DNA of 64,000 nucleotides, taken from CALCTE01 sp045585835 (GTDB lineage: Bacteria > Bacillota > Clostridia > Oscillospirales > CAG-272). Below, piece by piece: positions 23,998 to 31,398 of this stretch. The position numbers were made by a program, and so were the translations under genes. The notes under the pieces are model-generated. The model made no database searches and was not told the origin of the DNA. It worked only from the letters and a program-made list of their open reading frames with translations. Location of the stretch: the NCBI GenBank assembly GCA_045585835.1, contig JAZMZG010000009.1, forward strand, positions 124,001-188,000, in the 5' to 3' direction. Every line of letters begins with the position of its first letter. Positions within the stretch are counted from its first letter, which is position 1.

Positions 23998-25711
23998 TTA
24001 TACCTCCGTTTTTGATTTGTGAGTATTTTTCTTCCAAAATATCCGTTACTTCGCTTCGCATGGGCAGTCCGATAAGCTCGATAAAGGCCTCTACGAGCTT
24101 ATAGTTATCGGCCGTAATAGGCGTTTTGATGAGGTCGGAGAGAGCGGATACGGTAAACGCTTTTGAGTTTTGTAAGCCGTCGCCTACGTGTATTTTGACG
24201 TCTACCTCGGGAATGTAGCCGTTTTTTCCGCCGTAGTCGGATATGTTGAAAATAAGCCCTCCGCTTTTATCATCGGGCGCACCAAGCAGCAAGTAACGTC
24301 CGTTTTCATAGCATTCGAGGGCGCTTCTGTCCACAAGACTGTAGAGTCTTGCGTAGGCCGCAAGCTTATCGCATAATTTGATCTGCTTACGTGTTTTTGC
24401 CCTTTCGTTTAAAAGGGCGATGCCCGTAGCGGTAGTTACCTTTTCGGGCTCTTCGCCTTGGAATGAGCTGTAGTTTCCGACGGTTTCGCGCATAAGCTCT
24501 CTCATACGCGATACGTTGGAATAAAGGTTTGCCTCGGCATAGCCGAGATTGCCAAGACGCTGTACCTTTCCCATCATTCCGGGACGGAGTTTCCAGACCG
24601 CACCGGGTCTGTTGTCGGGACCTTCTCCCTCCGCAAATGCGTTTTCCTCCGCAATAACAATATCATTTGCACAGAACGCGGAGTTGAGCTGTGCATATAT
24701 CATCTCTCTGTCGGCACTGTCTATAAGGGGAATGAGCTGTAAAAGCTCGCTTTTGCCGAAGAGGGTGTCGGTGGTGGGAGTGCGGTTGTAGATGCAAAAG
24801 GGATACATCGTGCAACCGGTGGTAGTCCAATATTTCGGGACGTACCTTATTTCGTGGGAGCCGATGAGTATGATAAGACCGACGTCGCCGCTTTTGTAGC
24901 TGTATTCGACGCTTCCCTTATCCGTTTCTATCCTTGCGCGTCCGTCTGTTTGCTGTCTAAACCAAAATTCCGTAATTGTCACGGTCTGCATATCGCTGTA
25001 GTAGTCGCTGTCTATGACGGACTTGTTTTTAAACGGATTTCTGAAACGATGATTTTCGTGAAGGTCTTTTTGAAGGTCGCTTTCCGAAAGGCCCGCACGC
25101 TCGATATCCTCTTTAAAAATCCTCATCGCCTTGTTTATGTGCATCGGGTAGCAATATGCGATATATTCGCAAGCGTCTACGCTCGTTGCGGTGGGGTCTG
25201 CAAATATTTGCTCGGGAGAAGGCGTTTCGACCAAAACGTCCGAAAGCCCCCTTTCGTTTTCGGTTATGGATACCTTAAAAACGGCAGAACCCAAAATTCC
25301 TATATTTCTTTCGTTTCTGAAGTTTTTATAGGAAAGGTCGTTTTTGTCGACGATATATCTTGTGATATACTCTCTGCGCTTTGCTTTGTCCGTATCACTT
25401 CGCTCACGGGGTGAGAATTCGAAGTCGGGTACGGATGAGTCTATCTGCGACTCAACGTGTATGTATGCATCGGTCGAGAGGGAAGGAGACCACGGAATAT
25501 CAAGGCTTCCGAGCAGATTGCCCATATATTTTTCGCTTTCGTGCTCACCGTCGTAATACGCCTTACATTTTGTGTAGTTTTTGAATCTTTCCGTGTTTGC
25601 GGCGAGCATACTGTCCATTAAAAAAGCAACGGTATCCTCACGCCCCTCTCTTGTGGAATAATCGTACAGATTTGCCCTTGCAATGCTTTTTGATTTTTTG
25701 AAAATTGACAT
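23987..25711 (-). CDS. Phage portal protein (P22-like)
   Basis: 574 residues. Portal of the long podoviral kind: an N-terminal helical clip and wing region, a central segment with SILGSAVFKVSIT-like and PSPEQIFADPTA, and a C-terminal helical crown (ETVGNYSSFQGEEPEKVTTATGI start, with ATGIALLNERAKT matching the conserved portal stem helix). The dodecameric ring would be the docking site for terminase. It sits immediately downstream of the large terminase (9-base gap). It is full length and undamaged. Confidence 0.8.
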   Translation of the reverse strand: MSIFKKSKSIARANLYDYSTREGREDTVAFLMDSMLAANTERFKNYTKCKAYYDGEHESEKYMGNLLGSLDIPWSPSLSTDAYIHVESQIDSSVPDFEFSPRERSDTDKAKRREYITRYIVDKNDLSYKNFRNERNIGILGSAVFKVSITENERGLSDVLVETPSPEQIFADPTATSVDACEYIAYCYPMHINKAMRIFKEDIERAGLSESDLQKDLHENHRFRNPFKNKSVIDSDYYSDMQTVTITEFWFRQQTDGRARIETDKGSVEYSYKSGDVGLIILIGSHEIRYVPKYWTTTGCTMYPFCIYNRTPTTDTLFGKSELLQLIPLIDSADREMIYAQLNSAFCANDIVIAEENAFAEGEGPDNRPGAVWKLRPGMMGKVQRLGNLGYAEANLYSNVSRMRELMRETVGNYSSFQGEEPEKVTTATGIALLNERAKTRKQIKLCDKLAAYARLYSLVDRSALECYENGRYLLLGAPDDKSGGLIFNISDYGGKNGYIPEVDVKIHVGDGLQNSKAFTVSALSDLIKTPITADNYKLVEAFIELIGLPMRSEVTDILEEKYSQIKNGGINEQ

Positions 25712-25720
25712 ATTTCCTCC

Positions 25721-27040
25721 TTAAATTATCTTTCTGAATTTTGAAAGCTTTTCCGAAAGTTTAGGTGTTTTTTCGGGCTTATTTTTTCTTGCTGCCGCTA
25801 TGCGAGAATGTGCAAAGTAACGCAGAGCGTCCGTTATATGCGTTATTTCGTGCGGCTTTGTACTGCAATCGTTTGGGTTTTTCTCATCGTATATAAGGCG
25901 GGGCAGGCAGTTTATGAGATTTTTACATCGGCGGTGTATTATCATATCGCTTTTAAGATTGCCGTCTTTGTCCTTTTCTTTTTTGAGCCATTCCTTTAAC
26001 GAAAGCCAGCCCTCGCTCCGCGAACCGCTTATTTTGGTAAAGGGTATACCGTTTTCCGAAAACAGCTCGCTTATGCTTTTTCCGCTGTCCTTTTGTCTGC
26101 TCCAAAGGTCGCTTGGGGCAATAAATGCGCTTATTTTCGTATCCTTTACCTTATCGGCTATGCGGGCTGCCGCTTTGCTTACGATGAGATTTTTTTCGCA
26201 TATCTCATCGTAGACGTAAGCCTTTCCCTCACTGTCTACTGCGACGAAAACTACGGCAAGCATATCAAGTCCGTAGTCGATGGCCGCATAGTGAAGTACG
26301 TTTTCGGGCAGTTCGAACTCCGCTGTGTGTACGTCCTCGTCGAATTCCGAGAAGAATTGCCCCGAAAAAATATCCCACCTGCCGAACAGCCACGCTTCTC
26401 TCATTTTTTGGGGTAGAGCCTCAAGCTGTTTTACGTAGTCGGGATTATGCTTTAAAAGTGCCTTGTTATCGTAAACGAGCGCTTGAATGAAGCTGTAGTC
26501 TTCGGGCTTTTCGCCCGCTGTGTATTCCTTATCTATAAATAACCTTTTAACCCAACCGTGACCTATACCGCCGGGATTGCAGGTAAGATACATACGCTTT
26601 GGAAGTCCGCTCGTGCCTCGAAGACAGGCGGTGAGCGCCCTGAATTGATATTCCGACAGCTGAGTTGCCTCGTCTATTGCAATTACGTCGAACTCCGCCC
26701 CTTGATAACGCTGTACGTCGTTTTCCGTTTCCAAATATCCAAGGCGTATACGTGAGCCGTTTGCAAACGTGAATACTTTTTGCGTTTCATTGTAGCTTGC
26801 AATACCGTGAAGCTCGCTTGTGAGCGGACGTATATGGTTTTCACGCAGCTCGGGATAGCTACGCCTTATAAGAAGTGCGGAAAGCCCTTTGTATTTAATA
26901 CACATAAGCGTAAGCTTGCGACGCAGTGCCCAGCTTTTGCCGCCGCCTCTTGCGCCGCCGTATGCGATGAATTTCGTTTTAGATGAGAAAAACTCCTGCT
27001 GCCTTGAACTCGGACGCCCCCGCAAAGTCAGCTTGCCCAT
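25721..27040 (-). CDS. Terminase large subunit (DNA-packaging ATPase-nuclease)
   Basis: 439 residues. The ATPase domain has Walker A GGARGGGKS (about 28-36), RR-Y-x-E-L, and Walker B VIAIDEATQ. The C-terminal RNase H-like nuclease has its three acidic motifs, AIDYG, PSDLW and HITDALRYF. All catalytic residues seem intact, so the motor could be active. It overlaps the small terminase gene by 13 bases. Family: Terminase_3/6-like, pac-type by resemblance. The Lys-rich tail ending KLSKFRKII could contact DNA or portal. Confidence 0.9.
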   Translation of the reverse strand: MGKLTLRGRPSSRQQEFFSSKTKFIAYGGARGGGKSWALRRKLTLMCIKYKGLSALLIRRSYPELRENHIRPLTSELHGIASYNETQKVFTFANGSRIRLGYLETENDVQRYQGAEFDVIAIDEATQLSEYQFRALTACLRGTSGLPKRMYLTCNPGGIGHGWVKRLFIDKEYTAGEKPEDYSFIQALVYDNKALLKHNPDYVKQLEALPQKMREAWLFGRWDIFSGQFFSEFDEDVHTAEFELPENVLHYAAIDYGLDMLAVVFVAVDSEGKAYVYDEICEKNLIVSKAAARIADKVKDTKISAFIAPSDLWSRQKDSGKSISELFSENGIPFTKISGSRSEGWLSLKEWLKKEKDKDGNLKSDMIIHRRCKNLINCLPRLIYDEKNPNDCSTKPHEITHITDALRYFAHSRIAAARKNKPEKTPKLSEKLSKFRKII

Positions 27041-27414
27041 TTGTCACATTCACCGTCAAGCGATATCTTGATATTCTTCGTATCCTCATCGGAGCTCTTT
27101 TGCGGCTTGTCCGTCCAACCGAAGTTATACTTTAAGGAATACAGTGCGGGATTGTTTGCAAGAGCGCCCAGAAGCGCATTTTCTTCGATAAAGCTTTCTA
27201 TTTTCAAAAACGTTTCCTTGCAAATATTTGAAAGCTTTCTCTTTTTTGAAAGCTTCTCGAGCTCTGTTCTCGTTATTCCGAGATACAGACAAAGTCCCGA
27301 TACCGTGTAAGGCTTCTTTAGCTTATCTGCGTTTTTTTCGTCACAAAGCGAAAAATATTCATCGCAAGCTTTTTTGAAAGTATCGGGTGCATTTAAATAG
27401 TCGGTCTTATTCAT
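27028..27414 (-). CDS. Terminase small subunit-like DNA-packaging protein
   Basis: 128 residues. It has an early helix-turn-helix-like block (KPYTVSGLCLYLGITRTELEKL) typical of P22 gp3/DNA-packaging small subunits, a central coiled helix pair (IESFIEENALLGALANNPALYSLKYN partly shown) and the usual W-x-D-K after it. It precedes and overlaps the large subunit. It would select the DNA to be packaged; in a gene-transfer agent this specificity is relaxed. Confidence 0.75.
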   Translation of the reverse strand: MNKTDYLNAPDTFKKACDEYFSLCDEKNADKLKKPYTVSGLCLYLGITRTELEKLSKKRKLSNICKETFLKIESFIEENALLGALANNPALYSLKYNFGWTDKPQKSSDEDTKNIKISLDGECDKWAS

Positions 27415-27648
27415 TTAATAGTCCTCCCTTATGTCAGCGCTTTGTGTGAAAAATTCGGGATGCTCGGCGGCGTAGTAATCCCAACAAGCTGAATGAATGA
27501 CGTCGCCGTTTGCGATAACCTTAAGTGCCTCGTCGTTGGTATATACCTCCATTTTGCAGCTTTCGCACCATCCTATAAGGCGATGCTCCGTTTCCTCTTC
27601 GAAAAATTCTTCGTCGAGCATAGGTTCCTTATATTTGACTTTACTCAC
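27415..27648 (-). CDS. Small zinc-knuckle-like protein, first gene of the phage-like cluster
   Basis: 77 residues, acidic N-terminus (DEEFFEEETEH) then a treble-clef-like pattern C-E-S-C ... H-S-A-C-W, which could bind zinc. It stops one base before the terminase small subunit. No family recognised. It is the first gene after the SOS-type promoter, so it might be regulatory or involved in early steps, but nothing in the sequence proves this. Confidence 0.55.
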   Translation of the reverse strand: MSKVKYKEPMLDEEFFEEETEHRLIGWCESCKMEVYTNDEALKVIANGDVIHSACWDYYAAEHPEFFTQSADIREDY

Positions 27649-27680
27649 TTTAATACCTCCTTCGTGATATAAACGTTAAA

Positions 27681-27693
27681 GAACATTTGTTCG
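27681..27693. promoter_or_regulatory. LexA/DinR box 1
   Basis: GAACATTTGTTCG matches the Gram-positive SOS box core GAAC-N4-GTTC exactly. It lies between the -10 element (27746) and the first gene of the phage-like cluster, where bound LexA would block transcription. Confidence 0.75.
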
Positions 27694-27745
27694 TATTGCT
27701 TGCCGTAAAAAACAGCCCCGAAAGGCTTTTGCTTAACTTGAGTGT

Positions 27746-27774
27746 ATTATACCACAAAGGTGTTCAAAAGTCAA
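27746..27774 (-). promoter_or_regulatory. Promoter of the phage-like cluster
   Basis: Minus strand: -35 TTGACT (27769-27774), 17-base spacer, -10 TATAAT (27746-27751). Near-consensus sigma-A promoter flanked by the two SOS boxes. The 230-base gap 27649-27878 holds this promoter, the two boxes and the leader of tepA on the other strand. Confidence 0.8.
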
Positions 27775-27785
27775 ACAAATGTTCG
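27772..27785. promoter_or_regulatory. LexA/DinR box 2 (one mismatch)
   Basis: CGAACATTTGTTTG on the minus strand: GAAC-N4-GTTT, one change from the SOS core. It overlaps the first bases of the -35 element of the phage-like cluster promoter. It shares GAACATTTGTT with box 1. Confidence 0.6.
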
Positions 27786-27878
27786 TTTTAGAAAAAGCAG
27801 AGTACAATAAACAGTACATTTGGGATAAATACGGCGCATTTGCGGAATAATAATCAAAATATTTGCAAGGAGAGAATT

Positions 27879-28607
27879 ATGAATAATACGGAGATTCCCG
27901 AAGAGCTTTTAAGAGAGAGCGAAAACGCCCGTGCAGCACAGCTTGTAAAAGCTCAGGCGGAGAGTATATTTCAAACGGGCAGCTTTATAACGAGGGGAGA
28001 GGACTATCGCTTTTTCGTGATGAATATTATCGGGCAGATAGAGGGACATTATCTTTCGCCTGTACAGACTAAGACTACAAAATACGAGCACGTATTACCG
28101 ATGCTTGCTTCTTTGGAGGAAAATAAAGGCGTAGACGGACTTCTTGTGTTGGTAAACACCATAGGCGGTGACGTTGAGGCGGGCCTTGCGATAGCGGAGA
28201 TGATAGCGGGCATAAGCAAACCCACCGTGTCGCTCGTTTTGGGCGGAAGCCACTCAATAGGCGTACCGCTTTCCGTATCTACCGATAAAACGTTTATAGT
28301 ACCCTCGGCTACTATGACGCTTCACCCGGTCAGAACAAGCGGGCTTGTGGTCGGTGCGCCGCAGAGCTTTGCGTATTTCAACAAGATGCAGACGAGGATA
28401 GTCGATTTCGTATGTGCACATTCGAAAATAGACGAAAAAATGCTCAGAAGCTATATTATGCGTACCGACGATATCGCTACGGATATGGGCACAGTTATAG
28501 ACGGAAAAGAGGCTCTTGAAATAGGACTTGTAGACGGAATAGGGAGCCTTAAGGACGCATATGACGAGCTTAAAAAGCTTGTTGACATAAGAAGAGCGAA
28601 GGTGTAA
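27879..28607 (+). CDS. tepA: ClpP-type serine protease TepA
   Basis: 242 residues from ATG 27879 (MNNTEIPEE), behind AAGGAGAG; an upstream in-frame ATG lacks a ribosome binding site. ClpP/crotonase-fold protease of the TepA (YmfB, translocation-enhancing protein) family: QIEGHYLSPVQTKTTKYEH block, NTIGGDVEAGLAIAEMI, catalytic Ser in LGGSHSIGVPL and His in TMTLHPVR. Bacillus tepA is found beside spoIIIE and is spore-linked. It is a chromosomal core gene, not part of the phage-like cluster, from which it diverges. Operon with tcdA, znuC and znuB likely. Confidence 0.88.
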   Translation: MNNTEIPEELLRESENARAAQLVKAQAESIFQTGSFITRGEDYRFFVMNIIGQIEGHYLSPVQTKTTKYEHVLPMLASLEENKGVDGLLVLVNTIGGDVEAGLAIAEMIAGISKPTVSLVLGGSHSIGVPLSVSTDKTFIVPSATMTLHPVRTSGLVVGAPQSFAYFNKMQTRIVDFVCAHSKIDEKMLRSYIMRTDDIATDMGTVIDGKEALEIGLVDGIGSLKDAYDELKKLVDIRRAKV

Positions 28608-28638
28608 AATAGTCTAAAAGACGAAAGGAAAGTGTAAA

Positions 28639-29337
28639 ATGGAAGCTTGGCAACAAAGGCAGGAGGCGCTCCTTCCGGGGAGCTGTGAGATACTTTCAAA
28701 AAAGCATATCACCGTACTTGGCATAGGAGGAGTCGGCTCGTTTTTGTGCGAAGCTTTGGCAAGGGCGGGAGTCGGCGCATTTACGCTTATTGACGCAGAC
28801 GAGGTATCCGAAAGCAATATAAACAGACAGCTTATTGCAACGCACGCAAGCATCGGCAAAAAGAAGACCGAGCTTATGCGGGAGCGTATTTTGAGTATAA
28901 ATCCGAAAGCTAAAATCGAGTGCATAAACCGCTTTGTGAGCGCCGAGGAGCTTGAAGAGCTTATGAGCTTTCACACCGACTATATCGCCGATGCCGTCGA
29001 TACGGTCAGCTTGAAGCTTGAGCTTGCAAGATATGCCGAAGATAAGAATATCCCCATAATCGCCTCAATGGGTACGGGCAATAAGATACACCCCGAGCTT
29101 TTTGAGCTAGCCGATATATACGAAACGTCGGTCTGTCCTCTTTGCAGAGCGATGCGCTCAAGGCTTAAGGCGATGGGCGTAAAAAAGCTCCGTGTCGTTT
29201 ACAGCAAGGAAGAGCCGATAAAAGCGACGCTTGAAAAGACGGACGGAAGATATCCGCCCGCATCCGTTTCGTTTACTCCGTCCGTGGCAGGTATGCTTAT
29301 GGCGGGAGACATAATAAGATGCTTGCTTCATATATAA
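28639..29337 (+). CDS. tcdA: tRNA threonylcarbamoyladenosine dehydratase (TcdA)
   Basis: 232 residues, E1-like ThiF/MoeB fold. It converts t6A37 of tRNA to its cyclic form ct6A using ATP. The nucleotide motif VLGIGGVGSFLCEALAR is followed by D-x-D-x-V-S-x-S-N-x-N-R-Q (LIDADEVSESNINRQL), and it has the CPLC cysteine pair (SVCPLCRAM). The C-terminal GRYPPASVSF segment matches the family. It starts 31 bases after tepA and ends 22 bases before znuC. Confidence 0.93.
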   Translation: MEAWQQRQEALLPGSCEILSKKHITVLGIGGVGSFLCEALARAGVGAFTLIDADEVSESNINRQLIATHASIGKKKTELMRERILSINPKAKIECINRFVSAEELEELMSFHTDYIADAVDTVSLKLELARYAEDKNIPIIASMGTGNKIHPELFELADIYETSVCPLCRAMRSRLKAMGVKKLRVVYSKEEPIKATLEKTDGRYPPASVSFTPSVAGMLMAGDIIRCLLHI

Positions 29338-29359
29338 ACAGTACCCGAAAGGAGAAAAA

Positions 29360-30082
29360 ATGGCACTTATAAGCTGCGAAGGCGTTGAGATTTCTTATGA
29401 AAACAACAAGGTCATACAAAACCTTTCTTTTGAAATTTGCCAAGGCGACTATCTTTGCATAGTCGGTGAAAACGGCTCGGGTAAGAGTACGCTTATAAAG
29501 GCTTTGTTGGGACTTAAATCCGTGACGGGTGGAAGTATAGTGTACGGCGACGGCTTGAAGAAAAACGAAATAGGATATCTTCCGCAACAAACGGGAGCGC
29601 AAAAGGATTTTCCCGCCTCTGTATACGAGGTCGTTTTGTCGGGTTGTCTTAACAAAATGGGACTTCGCCCTTTTTACGGCAAAAAAGAGAAAAAGCTTGC
29701 GTATGACAATATGGTAAAGCTTGGTATAGAGGGACTGAAAAACAGATGCTACAGAGAGCTTTCGGGCGGTCAACAGCAGAGAGTGCTTCTTGCAAGAGCT
29801 TTATGCGCAACGAAGAAGCTTATATTGCTTGATGAGCCTACTGCAAGTCTTGACCCCGTCGTATCCGTAGAGCTGCATAGGCTTATTAAGGAGATAAATA
29901 AAGAGGGCATAACCGTTATAATGGTGTCGCACGATATACATAGCGCCCTTCATAACTCAAGCCATATATTGCATTTGCATAAGGATTTCACTTTCTTTGA
30001 TAAGACCGAAAGATATGCCGAATGCGAGCATTGTAAACGCTTTGTCGGACAATCCGAAAGCGGTTGCAGTTGCGGATTGTGA
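29360..30082 (+). CDS. znuC: Zinc-type ABC transporter ATPase (ZnuC-like)
   Basis: 240 residues. Walker A GENGSGKST, Q-loop GYLPQQTGAQKDFPA, signature LSGGQQQRVLLARAL, Walker B LLLDEPTASLD and the H-loop VSHD are all present. QQTG-x-x-x-D-F-P is typical of Zn/Mn (ZnuC/MntB) ATPases. The C-terminal tail has a Cys/His cluster (CEHC, CSCGL), which could sense zinc, as in some ZnuC-like proteins. It is directly upstream of the permease gene. The specific metal (Zn or Mn) is not certain. Confidence 0.88.
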   Translation: MALISCEGVEISYENNKVIQNLSFEICQGDYLCIVGENGSGKSTLIKALLGLKSVTGGSIVYGDGLKKNEIGYLPQQTGAQKDFPASVYEVVLSGCLNKMGLRPFYGKKEKKLAYDNMVKLGIEGLKNRCYRELSGGQQQRVLLARALCATKKLILLDEPTASLDPVVSVELHRLIKEINKEGITVIMVSHDIHSALHNSSHILHLHKDFTFFDKTERYAECEHCKRFVGQSESGCSCGL

Positions 30083-30089
30083 GGCGATT

Positions 30090-30905
30090 ATGGAAATAAT
30101 AAAACTTATATTTTCTTATGAGTTTATCAGATATGCTCTTTTAGTGGGGATTATGGTCGCACTTTCATCAAGCCTTCTCGGCACGAGCCTTGTTTTGCGG
30201 CGCTTTTCTATGATAGGCGACGGCCTTTCTCACGTTGCGTTCGGAGCTATGGCTGTATCGGCGGCTTTGGGAGCACAGCCGACGTACGTTGCTTTGCCTA
30301 TCGTTATAATTGCCGCATTTATTCTTTTGCATGTAAGCGAAAGGGGCATTTTATCGGGGGATAGCGCTATAGCGCTCATATCCACGTCAGCTCTTGCCAT
30401 CGGCGTGTTTATTACTTCAGTTACAGGCTCAAATTTTGACCTTACGAGCTATTTATTCGGAAGCATACTCGCAATAAGCAAAAGCGACGTTTGGTTTTCT
30501 TCTGTACTCAGCCTCGTCGTCCTTGCGCTTTTTATGTTTGCTTACAACAAGATATTCGCCATAACCTTTGACGAGAGCTTTTCAAAAGCCACGGGCGTGC
30601 GCACCTCTTTGTATAATATGCTAATTGCGCTGCTTACCGCCGTTACGGTGGTCATTGGTATGCGACTCATGGGAGCGATGCTCATATCGAGCTTCATAAT
30701 TTTCCCCGCTTTAAGCTCAATGCGTATTTGCAAACGCTTCAAAAGCGTCGTTTTGCTTTCCGCAGTGCTGTCCGTTGCGAGCGTTATATTGGGCATCGTG
30801 ACCTCTTGCATTTTTTACAATATCCCGACGGGTGCGATGATAGTATTGATAAATCTGCTGTTTTTTGCGGTGATGTTCGTGTGCGGCAAGGTAAAGAGTA
30901 AATAG
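30090..30905 (+). CDS. znuB: Zinc-type ABC transporter permease (ZnuB-like)
   Basis: 271 residues with about eight membrane segments, ABC-3 family. ATG 30090 (MEIIKLIFS) is used, behind GTGAGGCG; the longer upstream frame lies inside znuC. Family block SHVAFGAMAVSAALG (near the start) and LRTSLYNML-like cytoplasmic loop (GVRTSLYNMLIAL) are visible. No binding protein (znuA) is encoded next to it, so the partner must be elsewhere. Confidence 0.9.
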   Translation: MEIIKLIFSYEFIRYALLVGIMVALSSSLLGTSLVLRRFSMIGDGLSHVAFGAMAVSAALGAQPTYVALPIVIIAAFILLHVSERGILSGDSAIALISTSALAIGVFITSVTGSNFDLTSYLFGSILAISKSDVWFSSVLSLVVLALFMFAYNKIFAITFDESFSKATGVRTSLYNMLIALLTAVTVVIGMRLMGAMLISSFIIFPALSSMRICKRFKSVVLLSAVLSVASVILGIVTSCIFYNIPTGAMIVLINLLFFAVMFVCGKVKSK

Positions 30906-30922
30906 TACTGCGCCGTTAAAAC

Positions 30923-30951
30923 TTGACAAGCCCAAACACTTGTGCTAAAAT
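30923..30951 (+). promoter_or_regulatory. Promoter of rnpB
   Basis: TTGACA (30923-30928), 17-base spacer, TAAAAT (30946-30951), ending about six bases before the RNA start. Confidence 0.8.
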
Positions 30952-30956
30952 ATCCG

Positions 30957-31303
30957 CGCAGGGTGCCTTGTTAAACGGTCGCGCGTCATAGAGATATGCG
31001 TGAGGAAAGTCCGGGCTTCACAGGGCAGGATAACTGATAACATCAGCCGAGGGTAACCTTAGGGAAAGTGCAACAGAAATAGACCGCCGCATTTTGCGGT
31101 AAGGATGGAAAGGCGAGGTAAGAGCTCACCTGCACACTGGCAACTTTGTGCGATATGTAAACCCTATCCGAAGCAACACCGAATTTGCAAGCTACGGTTT
31201 GCCCGACCGCTTGTTAAGGTGGCACCGAGCGTGTTGGTGACAATGCGCCAAGATAGATGACCGTTCACGACAGAACCCGGCTTACAGATAAGACACCCTT
31301 GCA
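30957..31303 (+). ncRNA. rnpB: RNase P RNA (class A)
   Basis: About 347 nucleotides. Recognised from the universal core: GAGGAAAGTCCGGGCTTC near 31001, AGTGCAACAGAAATAGACCG (P10/J11 region), GGTAAGAGCTCACC, and the closing CAGAACCCGGCTTAC near 31271. The ends pair to form P1 (GCAGGGTG... with ...CACCCTTGC). Ends are approximate to a few bases. It is the catalytic RNA that matures tRNA 5' ends. A promoter precedes and a terminator follows. Confidence 0.95.
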
Positions 31304-31319
31304 TTTATAATAAAGGAAG

Positions 31320-31353
31320 ATCGGCACCGTGTAAATCACGGTGCCGATATTTT
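31320..31353 (+). terminator. Terminator after rnpB
   Basis: 12-bp perfect stem ATCGGCACCGTG/CACGGTGCCGAT with a five-base loop (31320-31348), then ATTTT. Confidence 0.88.
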
Positions 31354-31360
31354 ATATACG

Positions 31361-31397
31361 AAAAAGGGGCACGGCTACATCGCCGTGCCCCTTTTTT
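31361..31397. terminator. Terminator after the large lipoprotein gene
   Basis: 15-bp stem (AAAAAGGGGCACGGC at 31361-31375, complement 31382-31396) with a six-base loop, directly beyond the lipoprotein stop at 31399. A- and T-runs at both ends make it bidirectional. Confidence 0.9.
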
Positions 31398-31398
31398 A

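Noticed and set aside
18083..27648. Complete functional prophage
   Set aside because: No integrase, replication, lysis or receptor-binding genes and no visible flanking att repeats in the window.
27879..28607. ClpP-like gene as a prohead protease of the phage-like cluster
   Set aside because: It is on the opposite strand, groups by motifs with TepA, and is linked to tcdA and znuCB.
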